Assembly: GCA_036365515.1 (NCBI GenBank)
Contig: CM070874.1
Coordinates: 111,215,235-111,279,234 of the forward strand
Origin: Torymus aiolomorphi
Taxonomy: Eukaryota > Arthropoda > Insecta > Hymenoptera > Torymidae
Length of the DNA: 64,000 bases
Reading direction: 5' to 3'
Every line of letters starts with the position of its first letter. The first letter of the stretch is position 1. The notes beneath the pieces were generated by a model. The model did no database searches. It had not been told where the DNA came from and worked only from the letters and a program-made list of their open reading frames with translations. Of this stretch, positions 23,046-35,514 are shown one piece after another. The position numbers were made by a program, and so were the translations under genes.

Positions 23046-24390
23046 AATGAAAGAAGCGATGTAGTACAGTTATGTCATTATGAGTATAATTTTTAGATAA
23101 GAAAGGCGGGCTATGCGGTGGAGAGTAATAGAATTTACCACTATGTAATTCGTGATTATAAATCTTCATTATCTAGAAATGTGCATCGTAAGCTCTGTTT
23201 TTGATACAAAAGATGCGTCATATTATACCGATTCGAATTCCAACTTGTTATTCAGCTATTTCGAGTTTATACAATATTATTACAATTTATACACAGGCTC
23301 ACAAAAAGAAAAAGTAGTAAATGAACTATAGAAACTAAACCATCATATTCCAATGTATTATATGGTCTCCTATAAACACGAATTCGAAATCATTACATGA
23401 GGATTTAAGATGTCAGATGTATATAGTACATTTCGATACTAGTGCGAGGATTTGATTTTCCCCTCGTGTGACTGTTTGCACCCGAGCGAAGCGAGGGTGA
23501 AAAGGTCACACGAGGAGAAAATCAACTTCTCACACAAGTGTCGAACCGTATTTTTTGACACGACGTGCGAGAAGTGAGATTTTTGCACGCATCGTTTAAC
23601 GCAGCGTGCGAGAAATCGAACTTCTCGCACGGAGTTTCAAAAAGATTATTTTATACGTCCTGAAAAACAAAGTTTAATAATCTTTGTATAAATTTAGTTA
23701 TCAAAATAATGTAGAGCTGCTTGTCTCTTTTCAAATCTATTTTGGATTATCTTTCTATGATTTCGCTGATCCAGGATTCGTGTTTAGCCGACCATATTAC
23801 ATGAGAATATGATCATCTAGTTTCTAGCGTACACGAATTATTTGCTTTTTGTGGCCTGAACAACAAAAATTGTATACTTTAGTATTGGTATTATTAAAAG
23901 AACATAAGTTTACAGGCGTTATTCAAATAGCAATAGCTGAATATCAAAGTTTTTAAAACCGAATGTTCTTTTATGCGCATACCGCTTGTAAAACATGTAT
24001 TTAAACAAGTATTTGCTGTTCGTTTAAGTTTGCTTACGTAAAATAACGAAATAAAATGTTTAAAACGAAAAAAGACGTCAATACTGGCTGCACAATAAAT
24101 ATAGAGCAACGTTATTTATCCACCCAGTAACTGAAACGGTTTTCTTTACTGTTCAACTTGAAAAAGAAATACGAGATAGCGATACAAGCTGCGTGATTTT
24201 ATTACCGTTTCAATGAACATGTAACAGAACCAAGCACCTGGAAAGAAGTACTAAAGATTTCCATCGAAAAATAGAGAAATATTTACTCTAGCACAAAATT
24301 GAAACCTCTACAGTTCTCTGAATTTAAAACTGTACCATTTGTAATATTATTTGTATAAATAACATATTATAAAAGTTCAAACCTTAATAT
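23046..24390. other. AT-rich stretch containing one hairpin
   Basis: AT-rich DNA without genes. The hairpin at 23454-23523 and neighbouring CTCGCAC/GTGCGAG motifs (23570-23632) suggest a decayed MITE. A minus-strand 63-codon frame at 23439-23630 runs through these palindromes and is not taken as a gene. Confidence 0.45.
23454..23523. repeat. Hairpin, 19-bp stem
   Basis: Arm 23454-23472 (GATTTTCCCCTCGTGTGAC) pairs with 23505-23523 at 18 of 19 positions; the loop holds a CACCC/GGGTG mini-stem. To the right, GTGCGAGAA-type motifs recur in both orientations up to 23632, which fits a degenerate foldback element, but outer TIRs are not clear. Confidence 0.65.
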
Positions 24391-24399
24391 GAACTCGAT

Positions 24400-25370
24400 A
24401 CACAACTCTCATCTTACAAATGACAAGAGTATCGTGAATATCCATACCGAACGACGACACTCCTCTCGCTTTGTCAAAACTCGTTACTTTATAACAAACC
24501 GGACAAATTCAATTAGAAAATCAAGTGCCTCAAACTTTGATTGCCAAGGAGTCCAGAATCCACCCTTATACAATATTTTTCTCCCTACCTTTCAAGAAGT
24601 TTCATTAGTTGTCGTCCCCTCGACAACTTCGTCAAATCAATCTCTTCCTTTTTTTACGCTCGCTCCTCCATTACAATCGCGCGGCCCTTGTTACTTAACA
24701 AACGCTACCTTCATTATTCCCCCTCGAGCGGCGAAAAAAATAAGTAAAAACCCACCGCCGCCCCGTCAACATTCCCGACCGCTCGTTATCTCTTATAATC
24801 CTCGATTTTCTTTCGGCATTATTCCATCTCGATGGGCGAGCCCTATCGTCTCTCTCCCTCGGCGCACTCTTTCTCTCTCTCCCCCCGAAAACCTGAGCGC
24901 CGGATTTCTAAGTAAACAGGCCATTAAAATCGCATCAATCGAGTATCCCGACGCACGCGGCGAGGGGAAATGAAAATATGCGCGCGCTCTCTCTCTCTCT
25001 CTCTCTCGAAAACAAGAACGCGGGCGAGAGCAGGTGTTCCGCTGGAACAATGGAAATAGCGTGTGCAAATACGCGGAAGTACGACCGCGAAGTGTTGCGC
25101 GCGCCGGGAAATATAAAATGGACTGCCGGCGCGGCGCTGCAGTTTCGATTTCGAGGGGGGACGCAGTCGCGGGGGTGGGCGAGAGGTATAGTAATGTATG
25201 ACCGTGTGCGTGTATGTGTACAGGCGCTCGCGAGCGTCATCCGTTCGGAAAGGTATAGCTTGTATCGAGTGCAGCCGGTCGGCCTGCTGCGACCGGAATT
25301 CGCGCTGCTGCTCTTTGTCTAGTTCGATTTCGGTTTAATTAATGTTCCAAAAATTTATGATTTCGGGATG
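24400..25370. other. GC-rich island with C-to-G skew switch
   Basis: Counts: line 24721-24780 has C 24, G 10; line 25141-25200 has G 27, C 7. A CT tract at 24986-25008 marks the change-over. The 194-codon frame at 24389-24973 lies wholly in the C-rich half and has no recognised domain. Confidence 0.6.
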
Positions 25371-25739
25371 TAGGTCAGTGGATTACAAGTTGCTTGTTGT
25401 TTGGGAACTCGATTATATTTCAATAGAAAAACGTGATGTATATGATCGGGTGATAAAATTATTTTAAAAAATGTTTTAACAGTTTGTCGAGTGTACACGC
25501 TAAATCAAGACCCGTAATTTCAAAATTTCCGGTATATTAGTCTATGATAAATATTCGTTCTGGAATTTGGAAGCTATTGTTATGAAATACGCGTTTTACT
25601 ATTTCATTATTCAACTTCGCCATAAACGTATATTCTCCGCACGATATATATTTGACGTGCCATAAACATAGAAGTAAATAGAACATTCGTATAGCTTTTG
25701 AAAAGTATCTCTATAACAAGCCACCAGCAATCCGCTCCA

Positions 25740-26510
25740 TATTTTTCGTCTAATAACAATAATTCGCGTGAGCAGCTAACATCCATTCAAATAACTCTCG
25801 TCGCGCGCATTAGCGCTCCCTAAAACTATACATCGCAACTCTCGCCGGCCCCTCCCCCACGGAAACTAAACTAACGCCCGAATTTTCGCATCAACTCTCA
25901 TTCCTCCATACTATCCGCCACGGGTGGAGAAAAAAAAAACCACAGCCCCGACAAAATTCGTCCCCTGCCTGGCATTACTCAAGGCCGAAATCACAGTTAC
26001 GAAACACATTAGCGCGGCCCCCACTCTCTCTCTCGGAGAGAAAAAGTCACACTCGCGGCTCGTAAAAAATCCCGACGCAAACAAAGACAAGCGGGCGTGG
26101 CGGGCGCTAGCGTTCATTATGATAAAGTAACAGTTAGCACGGATTAGCAGTTTCCGGTACTGCGGTCCAGTCACCGGGGACTAGAGCGGCTACCGCCGGC
26201 GGCGGTGTGAGAGCACTCGCGAAAGTCGCTAAATGATAGTACGCGTAATTATGGGCCAAGTTTTAATTACCCCGACCCCGAGCCCGTGCGGTGGACACAC
26301 GCCGGCACCCCGCGTTATCCCTCATTGTCCGAGCTCCCGAGCGTATCGTGCGTATATGGTATGTACGCGCGTATAAACAGGGCCATATTTCGACGGGGAA
26401 ATCAGTGAGTGGATATGTTGATGCCGCGGTGTGAATTATGTTAGATATCGATTGACGCTCTGATAATGTTGGATATGTGGCTTGGTAATAGGAGTTTCTA
26501 ATTAAATACA
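25740..26510. other. GC-rich island with C-to-G skew switch
   Basis: Counts: line 25801-25860 has C 28, G 9; line 26401-26460 has G 18, C 8; line 26461-26520 has G 15, C 3. The change-over is near 26200-26330. AT-rich DNA without structure precedes it (25380-25740). Confidence 0.6.
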
Positions 26511-27825
26511 AGGTTTGAAAGAATGTATCGGTCTGTTTAATAAGTAGAAAAGGTAGAAATATTTAATTTTATTGATCGCAAATAAAATCTATTTGTTTGG
26601 TTTTGTTTTCTGAATAATCGGAGAGTATTTTAGTTAAATGTAACGTAATTGTTCAAATAAATGTTTCGTGAAATCGTGAATTTTTCATTTCTCGTTTGAG
26701 ACTTGAATTGAGACTTTCAACTATTAAGAAATGGTTTATGAAAACTGAATAAGTCCATTTTTCAATTTTTAACTAGATAAAGGAAAACATTGCTAGTTTT
26801 GCATCGGTTTAAATAAAGTTTAGCGATCCATAATATTATTCTAATAACAAAGTTATACAATATCAGACGAATATTACTGACGAATATAATTCCGAAAATA
26901 TAAACTGCTGTATTTATCAAAGTACATAACTTGTTGTTTCTTTTTTTTTCTTTTTAATTAAAACAACGCTACTAAAATATCACATTTCGAACCCTATAGT
27001 TACCTTCAAAATTCGTTAAGCGCTCTTTTCATAATCAGGATAGGCAATTAAAACGAATTTTCCCCGTGTGCAAAAGATTAAAAGTGTATTGGCATGTGAT
27101 TAGCGGTTCGGGTTCCGAGATCCGAACTTTCGGAAGTACGTGGGACGTGATGTTTCTGATGAAAGTGACCAGCGCGCACACGCGCACACATAGACTTCCA
27201 ACCATTTCATCTGGGTTTACGCGACCTTTGTAGTCGGGCTTATACGGTTTTACTTGTATTTATAGGATCTCCCTAATGCCAGTCTTAAGCTGACCAGTTA
27301 TTGTCCCCGTGAGATTTAATATCGAGCGGATAGAATGAAAACGGGTTGCTAATACCAATTACCCTGGAGTAAGCGTAAAATGAAAGAACTGTTTTGTTCA
27401 GATATTTTGTAAAGGTTACTAGGTTTCTGTAATATATTATCTCCTTCGAGGACATTTGCAAATATAAATTTAACTTAAAAAAAGTTAAAACATTCTTGTT
27501 ATATATATTCTTCCAATAATATAGGACAAAAAGCTCAACAACTCTTGAGAAACTTTACTTTTCCATTTTTATTTCCGATACAAATAATCCTATTACTTAC
27601 AGTCGTATTATTTTGTTTGAAAACAAAATGAAAATAGATAGCATTTCATTCGATTCTATATAAGATTAGTTTTTAAAACATCTCAAACCCGTGTATATAT
27701 GCATTAACTATTAATTAACTATTAACAAACATAATTATCACAAGCACGCCATATTTCGAATACTTAAAACTGATAATAAATGTAAACGCAAGAATTGAAA
27801 GACTAAAAAAGCCGACGACGATCAA
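26511..27825. other. AT-rich stretch
   Basis: AT-rich DNA with a more balanced patch at 27060-27330 that contains GGTTCGGGTTCCGAGATCCG near 27105. That string has a TTCGGGTTCC core but no tRNA-like arms around it. No gene supported. Confidence 0.4.
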
Positions 27826-27829
27826 ACGA

Positions 27830-29005
27830 ATTGAAAAGTGGCCTACACCACAGCTTCATAATTCCCGTTTTGCCTACATTTGCATGGCGGCCCCTTTGTC
27901 ACCCCAAACAGCTTCATCCATTTTGTCCCTCGCGTAAAACGTCACCCTCCGCCTCCGATACACAGTCGCTCACGCGTGTACCTTTTTGTTTTTCCTCAAT
28001 TGCTTACCTCTCCTCCTTTTTTCGTGTACGCATTCGACTCTGGGAACGAAGGGACGATCCCATTCGAAAGGCTGTTTTCCACGCTTCGCGTTTCTTTTAT
28101 CCTTCCCCAGCGCGTGCGAGCGTTAGAGGTGGCATTATTCTCTTATTTACTTTCTTTCGCAGCCTCGCCATAGTGTGTTGTGTCCCGCTGCAGCAGCAGC
28201 AGGCGCCACTTCGCCTGACACCTGTAAAGAACTGCAAGGCAAACTCGTATTTCTCGCTTCTTTCTTTGCCTTTCGCATCAACGCTGTGTGTTCTCTAATT
28301 CTTCACGCGCGGTTTGCTTATTTTGTCAAGCGCGTTCGGCTTTATCTACTGCGCGCGCACCGCGCTGAATCGCGTGTCGGGCGATTAGCCGACGGCGCGC
28401 CGCTTTCTCTAAAATACATCGAGCTCGCGGAGGACGTATAAATTTCACTTGTTGCTTGACCCCCCCCCCCCCCCACACATAAGTGCTATTATCATTTAGA
28501 GACAAGATTTATCTTTGAGGGGAATGCGTTTCAATTAAATTTTACATTTTTCATGAAATTTTTAATTATATTATTCTAGAGGAATTAATCACTAGATATT
28601 CGCCGGATTTTAATAACTAAATATCTCGTTCGCAAAAGGATCAAACGAACGAAACGAGAAGAAACAATTTTTAATCAAAATTATAATTTAAAAGAGACGT
28701 GCACGCTTGCTCACATTCAGTTATTACACGAGAGAGAGCAACAAAGTAACGCTAATACCCGCACGACGCTGAAACAACAAAGGTAATCTCGCCGTGTAAT
28801 TGAAATAGCCCAGCCTCTGATCTCGTCAGCAGAAACAGACGAAACGAACGAAAGAGAGAGACGTCTTCTCGTCTGGAATCATCGCTCATCTTCCTCTGCG
28901 CGTACTAGCGATAAATGAATTACTCAGTCTGTAACGTAACGTACAGGAAACGGTGGGGGTGGGGGGTATGCGGAGGGAGGAGAGCCGGGTATATTAACCG
29001 TGGCA
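27830..29005. other. GC-rich block, pyrimidine-rich left and G-rich right
   Basis: The + strand is strongly pyrimidine-rich at 27850-28170, balanced and CpG-rich at 28290-28440, has a 15-base C run at 28460-28474, an AT-rich middle at 28500-28690, and ends G-rich at 28950-28990. Overlapping frames at 27831-28298 and 27880-28173 reflect the pyrimidine bias. If one unit, the switch is near 28700-28800. Confidence 0.4.
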
Positions 29006-29009
29006 CAAA

Positions 29010-29690
29010 GCAATTCAATTCCTTAAGGCGATTCCCAGTTATAGCTGTAAGCGTTTTCCTTTGAGTTAGATTTTAATATACCCCCCACTACTGTGTACAT
29101 TCGCTGCAATACAGACACACACACACGCGCACACACAGTGATGCGGAAAATCCGAGAAAATCTCATCTTTGTCGGGAGCGCGCGGCGGCGGTGCGGCGAT
29201 GTTACTCGAACGTAAAAATTCGAGCGGCGGCTCGGCGGCGGCGCGTATAGGGATAGGGAGAAAAAACGGGGCGGGAGAAGAATGCGAGCGCGACCTACCT
29301 CTCGCGCGCGAGCAATTGAATTTACTCGTATTAGTCTACTTTTCCCATTTTGCCTTTGCCCTTGCAATCTCGTTAACTCCGCTCTCATATAGCCTCTTCT
29401 CCCGTACCCCCTCGTACCCTTCTACCTTCTGCTGCCGCTTGATCGCGGTTTGTACTTTTATTTTTCATTTTGTGCTTCTACGCGCTCCACTTCGGACGCG
29501 CGTCTGACCTCCTTTTTTTCGCGCGAGCGTGTACATATATGGGAGGTTTCTTCTATTTTGTCTTCTTTTATAATCTCTGGGGCGTGTAGTGCGTGGATTC
29601 TTCTTTCGAATGGAGGAAATTTTGTTAAGGGTTAGAACAAATGTGTCGAGATTTCTGGAGTTGTTGCGGCGGGGAGATGTACAACAATAG
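29010..29690. other. GC-rich island, two alternations of strand bias
   Basis: C-run near 29081, CA tract at 29112-29137, G-rich at 29175-29280, pyrimidine-rich at 29345-29530, then G-rich at 29575-29680. It fits two adjacent pyrimidine-to-purine switches. Frames on both strands overlap and are compositional. Confidence 0.4.
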
Positions 29691-30365
29691 CGCACGGATA
29701 GAATTTTCCTGTAAAAGCTACCGTGAAATTCACGGTAAAAATTACCGTGAGCATTGTAACTGCGGAACACCCGAACGTTCCGGAAGTTTTTATGATGCAC
29801 ACAAGAAAATTTGCCGTGATGTCACGGTAAAAATTTCGGTTTTCAAGAAATTAGTACTAAACTATTTAATTGCATTGTTTTATGCTTTTTAATTCAATTG
29901 TCTCCCAATATTATTTATAATTTTAGTTTTAAACAATATTTTAGTTTGTATTTGTCAAAAAACATATAATAATGAATCTATTTTAAATTCAATGATCTAA
30001 ATATTTATAGGTTATGCGTGTAGCACGTGCCAGTCGCCGGAGGCGCAAGCAGCGCCACCGACGTGTGAGTTTCGATATTCCCTTCATGTCAGGGTAAAAT
30101 TTGTACAAAGGGCAGTAAAAATTACCGTGACAGTCCGGCAAAAAATTCCATAAATCCCTATAACTTTTATAATACTTTCGATGGAAAATTTACTAAACTC
30201 AAAATTTACCGAGTGTCCGGTAAAATTTAACGTACGAATATTAAATTTTTCTAAGACTGCAGCAATAATTATAGAAAATACGCGTAATAGTTTCCAGAAA
30301 AATCAGTTGTACGTCGATTGACACGAATTTCGCGGTAATTTTTCCAGAAAAATTCTATCCGTGCG
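29691..30365. mobile_element. TIR DNA element, about 675 bp, CGCACGGATAG ends
   Basis: The left end CGCACGGATAGAATTTTCCT and the right end read inward, CGCACGGATAGAATTTTTCT, continue into AAAA-TACCGYGAAATTC, for TIRs of about 41 bp. The motif ATTACCGTGA/TCACGGTAA recurs in both orientations near 29726, 29740, 29815, 29824 and 30115. Frames at 29465-29800 and 29641-29892 run into it but carry no transposase motif. Superfamily unknown. Confidence 0.8.
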
Positions 30366-30500
30366 GAGGGTGAGAAAAGAATGATGATGGTTAAGTTTTA
30401 ATGCATATTCGTGTAACAAGAGGAAATTATTATCCTTATTAGTCAATGTACTGAGAAAAGTTATCCTAAGGTCGATATGCAAAGATTCAACAAAAAGTGT

Positions 30501-30976
30501 CCCTTACGAAAACGAACTGTAGTTAACAAACGCTGTAGTAACAGGTGTGTAGTATTAACTACACAATAACTATATGATAAAACTGTATTAATTTCGGACT
30601 GTAGTTGCAACCACACAAAAAAGAAATGAAAAAAAACACACTGAGAAAAATGTTTTATCAAAATGTTTGTATTTAACATGGCATTGTAACTATTAAAATA
30701 TATATGTTAATAGTTACAATGGCATGTTAATATTAAACATATTCTTCTCTCAGTGCACACATAGAAAATATCACTACAGGCAGTTTGTGGTAGTACTAAT
30801 CGCCGTGTGTGATTCTCATGATTTTCTATTGGTTTTTTTCATTTCTTTTTTTGTTTGGTTGCAACTACAGTCCGAAATTACTACAGTTTTATCCTGTATT
30901 TATTGTGTAGTTAATACTACACAACTGTTACTACAGCGTTTGTGTAGTAAAAACTACAGTTTGTTTTCGTAACGGA
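30501..30976. mobile_element. Long-TIR MITE with a nested MITE
   Basis: The arms 30501-30645 and about 30835-30976 are inverted copies with blocks TTACGAAAAC, AACTGTAGT, GTAGTATTAACTACACA, AATTTCGGACTGTAGTTGCA and AAAGAAATG in order, roughly 140 bp each. The minus-strand frame 30461-30679 and the plus-strand frame 30724-30972 share the peptide WLQLQSEI because they are the same inverted arm. No transposase. Confidence 0.8.
30639..30755. mobile_element. Nested hairpin MITE, CACTGAGA ends
   Basis: Begins CACTGAGAAAAATG and ends, read inward, CACTGAGAGAAGAATATG. It contains a nearly perfect hairpin pairing 30673-30696 with 30707-30730 (23 of 24 positions). It sits where the two arms of the outer element would otherwise continue (AAAACACA and then ATAGAAAAT). 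The duplication cannot be resolved because the site is a CA run. Confidence 0.75.
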
Positions 30977-31389
30977 TTTCTATAAAGCGGTACATCCATC
31001 GACATTTATATAGCAAAATCTGCCAATATGTTTTAAAAAATTATTACCATAAATCTAAAATTATGGAATAAAAAGGTTAAATATTGTCAATAATATAAAG
31101 TTTACTTCGTGTTGTTTTATTTTTGCCATTTTAAATTAGAATAAGATTTAAATAAGTAACTTCGTGCAATAATAGTCGAATAATAAAAATAAATGATTGT
31201 TGCGCAAATAGTGGAAGAATAGATGAATTAATTATATTCTATACAATTATATTCTCAGAAATATGCTCATGTGTAAATGTTAAACTTTTTACGTGAAAGG
31301 TATAACTTTCAAAAGCTAAAATTACGTCGCCCTGTATATAAAATCACTCTTCTTTCATTGCCCCATTTCAAAAAGAGCAAACAGCCGTA

Positions 31390-32310
31390 ACACATCACGC
31401 CCACTTACAAACTGCAGAAGAAACTTTTAGAAAAATGATAACGCTGAAGCCGTAAAAAGAATCCGAGCAGCGCCTTAATTCCTGATTAAATTACACCCGG
31501 CGGGTATAGAGCGCACGTACGCGTCGGCCGTCCGCTAAGTAGAAAAGGTCGTACATAGTAAGACGGTCATTTCAAGACCTTTTCCCAAATTGATATCTTA
31601 ATGCTCAATGGCTACACCGACTTGCTCTTAGAACCGGAGGCATTTTCTCTCCCCCCGGCCTCCCACCTCTCACCTCCTCGCAGTCCGAAATTATTGCCCT
31701 CGACGCCGCATTATCTCTCGGGGAAATTAATGAACGCAAAAATTCCGGCGGAAAATCACCGCGTCATAAGACTCAGACGATCTCTCGAGCGTGATCTTCA
31801 TCATAAAAAGATTCTCCTCCCTTACCCCAACGCCGAAACTTTCCGAGGCGCGCCGAGCTCATGGTTTTTGCGTGAATTTCGCGCCCGCGCGCGCGCAGCG
31901 AAAAAGCCCGCCACTTGTAAATCAAGGCCGCCGCCGGCGACGCGGAGAAAGGGGGAACAGACGGAGGAAAGAGAGAGGAACACGGTGGGCGCATTGTTAG
32001 GAAATTTGCGTGTTTTCCGTGATTTACGCAATTTTTGCGATGGCGCGCCCGCGTGTCGCTGCCAGAGAATTCCGCAAACAAATAAAATTTATTTGAAAAG
32101 TGCCCTTTATTTTGCATTTTTGCGTGCGCGTGTACGCGAAACTTCTGGTGTGCGAAGTTTCGGGGGAATGCTGCCTTTTTTCAAGGGAAATGCCCGGCCG
32201 GCAAAAAAGGAGAGGAACATGCGAAATATGAAGTTTCGCGGCAACGAGTTATTTCAATTATGCTGTTGTAAAGTAGAAAATGCATTAGAGTTCATGAAAA
32301 TTGATTAATG
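31390..32310. other. GC-rich island with C-to-G skew switch
   Basis: Counts: line 31621-31680 has C 28, G 9; line 32161-32220 has G 20, C 12. The change-over is near 31900. The 235-codon frame at 31601-32308 spans both halves without recognisable domain; minus-strand frames overlap it almost fully, which argues for compositional openness rather than a gene. AT-rich unique DNA lies to the left (30990-31390). Confidence 0.55.
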
Positions 32311-32539
32311 CACGGCGTACCAAGTTTTTTCACCGAAGGCGAAAAAACAACGAGAATTATATATTTTATCCTGTGATACGTGATATACACGTATTATAAG
32401 TTAAACAGGGTTTCATATTGAATTCACCTGTAACATAAAACATATATACGGATTTAAATCCCCTTGTATAATTCAAACGCCTATCATATACAACAAAAGC
32501 AAAGTATTCGTCAAGATATTTTCATTTTACGCACAATAT

Positions 32540-33780
32540 GCGTTACAGAAATAAGATATTTAATATTGTTTTAATCAACGCGACTGCAACTGAAAACCTG
32601 CCTCCCCATACACCTTTCATTAATCCGCACGAACATTTCATTACAAACGAAATAAATTTCACTTGGCGCAAATGTAAACGCGTGCGCGCGCGAGCCTTGC
32701 CTTTCTCACGGCTTATACTCACGCAATCCCGCCAAAAAGTAATTAGTTCCCCGGGAAAAAGGCAGCCCGCTCGAGTTAACAAAAGCGTTGCGCTTTTTGC
32801 GCACGCGTGGATTCCCCGAAATTCAAATTGCAACGGCGGTCGCGCGCGTCATCAAAAAAAACTTTGACCGCCGCGCCGGGCATCGTGCTCGCGGAAAACT
32901 ACACCTGCGCTAAAATTCGTCCGGCGGCGGCGGCGGCAGCTCACGCGCGACTAAAGCGAAAAACAGACGGAAAATGAAAGAGAGACTTTCCGCGCCTGCT
33001 TTGATCAAGCCTCGCCCGTACGGACCCGCAGGCTTTAAAGTCCCGCACGCGAGTGCGCGAGCGGCCGGGAAGTTTCAGCAGCTGCGAAACAGAAAACAGC
33101 CCCTGCTACTACTGAGGTACGAAGTAACACAGAGGGAAAGAGAGAGAGAAAGCGGTAAAAGCGGCACTTGCGCGAGGGGACGATTTATCCGGGCTTTGTT
33201 TACGAGCAAAGCTCGCGCGAGGGCGAGTGCGAGGGAGAGAGAGGCCAGGTCCAGGATCCCGTTAATCCAGGCAAAAGACGTTAGGTCGTTACTCTCCTTT
33301 GGGGGGAGAGAGAGAGAGGGAGGTGGGTGACAAACTTGCTGCGAACGGAGCGAGGTACAGATACGAGTCGACGCGTCGTGCAGCGCGGCGGGTCCTTGTG
33401 TTTATAGGTGAGAACGACTCTCGCTTCGATCGACGCCTTTGAAACTTTCGAAAAGGGGCGAGTTTCCCGGGAGAGAGAGTGAGAGAGAGAGATACGGTGT
33501 AAAGAGTGTTCCCCGAGCGTTTGTTACTTTTGCCTCATTTTTGGGCCGCTGTTTGCGCATCTGCGAGAGAGAGGGAGAGGAATAAAGCAGACGACTGGCT
33601 CTCTGGGATATTTGTGCTGGGACAGGCGTTTACTTGTAAACTTTCTTTTGAATGTCGACTTTTTAAGTATTTCGGAAAAACATGAAACGTTCTGAGGAGA
33701 TAGCTTGTCCTCGTCTTAAGAGCGTTTGTTCGTTCAATGAGATACATCGTTAAAATAGTGAGAACGGCATAAAAGTGTAA
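32540..33780. other. GC-rich island with C-to-G skew switch
   Basis: Counts: line 32581-32640 has C 22, G 6; line 33541-33600 has G 23, C 11. GA tracts lie at 33130-33150, 33303-33320 and 33472-33490, all right of the switch near 32950. No exon recognised. Confidence 0.55.
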
Positions 33781-33789
33781 CATACAGGT

Positions 33790-35510
33790 TGTTGGGTGAA
33801 TAAGAAACTTTAATGAATTTCACTCGTAATTAATTTTGTACGAAGTATACTTGTTGAAATGAATTCCTATGTTTTTTTTTGTTTGTTGCTTTAAAAGTGC
33901 TGTAGATATGCTGCTTCATTACGTCAAGTGTTATCGCAATACATAAAAAAAAAAACATATATTTTAATGACTTCTATTTTTACTACCCAAAGAATGACCC
34001 TCCACACGGTGATTTTTTAAATGACACTTTGCATTGTTGTGCCATCATTTAGATGAAATAAAGCCAATACTGCTACATACAAGTATTATTATCGTCCTGA
34101 AAGTATTGAAAAAATCTTTCGCAAAATATTAAACATTTCATTAAAGTGCGTATATACGTGTGTTTATCAACAAAGTACTTCACGTGGCGAATGTTTTTTT
34201 TTCTCTGCCACTGCGTCGAAACGATAAAAAATTCGCCTCGCATATTTGCTTTAAATGCTCACGTACTTTTATCTCGGCGATGATAGCTCGCACGCCCGCG
34301 CGCTCGGCAAATAAAGGCCAATTGATGAATCGGATCGGAATCAAATTAACGGCGGGCTGAATTTTTGTTTAATTTAGCGCGTATTATCCCTGACTCAATT
34401 TATCTGTCGGAATTTCATGGCTCTTTGGCCGCTCACATGCGTGAGAGAACAGCGACAGTAGATATTAAACGATGGCATGCGTGCGACGACGCGCAGGTAC
34501 GCGGGGCTTCAAATTAATTGTAAAAATGTATTCTACGAAGTAGGTTGCAAATATGTGTGAGTGAACGAGTATACACATACGATGTACCAGGTGTATTTTG
34601 CTGCGTACGTATTACGGTAATTTTAATTATCGGACGGTCAACTCGACACTTAATTGACGGGTTCTCCGAAAAATAAGAGCCGCTTTCGCAGAAAGTTGCG
34701 TAATTCAATGCCGGGTATTTGTTTCGCACGATTTAACGGGATTGAAAATTAATAATTATTAAAGTAGTTCATAGAACACTCGAGGGCGTGGAAATGAAAA
34801 GGGGATATGCCGTGTATTAATTAAGTGGGGCTATATGCCATTTTCATTTTCATGCACCCTTAATTATGAAACTATATAGCGATTTACTAATTGTAACAAA
34901 TGATACAATATTATTTTCGGCGTAATCGTACTTGAAGTTTTTACGATTTTAATTAACATCCCATTGAATGTGAAACTATATGTATAGAAATCCACTACCT
35001 CAATGTCTTTTAATTTTTATTACTTGTTCGCATTCATACAATATTTAAAAAAAAAAAAAAAAATAACGCTTTGTCAGTTGCGTCGGAATTCTATAAAGAA
35101 TGTCATATCTGAATTGCGAATGATTCCATTAACTCTAATCTAATCTACTCCATATTTTAAAAATATCTCTGAAAAATCTAATAAATAGAATCATTGGGAA
35201 CTTGAACAGGATATCCTTTGCATGACCGCGGACCGTTCTTTGCATGGAATTTATTGCGTATTTCACATATACCGTATTAATAAACCGTGATATATTAAAT
35301 CGGATTAGTACATTTATTATGTGTATTGTAAAGAATCTAGTAGGGTTATCACGTAAACACATTATGACATCTACATATTATTTACGTATAATATTATAGA
35401 AATGAAATAAATAATATTAAACAAACATGTTCTCTAAAATTCAACCATTTCTCAAAAATTTAACCAGAATCTAAATAAAAAAAGGCACGACAACAAAGTA
35501 CAACATTTTA
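33790..35510. other. AT-rich stretch with a small GC-rich patch
   Basis: Mostly AT-rich. A GC-richer patch at about 34240-34760 mixes TAAT-type cores with CpG sites, without clear strand bias. A 17-base A run lies at 35047-35063. No coding or RNA gene seen. Confidence 0.4.
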
Positions 35511-35514
35511 AGAG

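Noticed and set aside
24120..24220. Small foldback with ACTGAAACGGT/ACCGTTTCAATGA
   Set aside because: Only about 10 paired bases separated by 70 bp; too weak to call.
27100..27140. tRNA T-arm-like string near 27105
   Set aside because: No acceptor, D or anticodon stems could be fitted around it.
30010..30070. tRNA or SINE head in a GC-rich patch
   Set aside because: No box A/box B pair at proper spacing and no cloverleaf.
31601..32308. 235-codon reading frame as a gene
   Set aside because: CpG-rich DNA with few stops in several frames; minus-strand frames cover much of the same DNA and no domain is visible.
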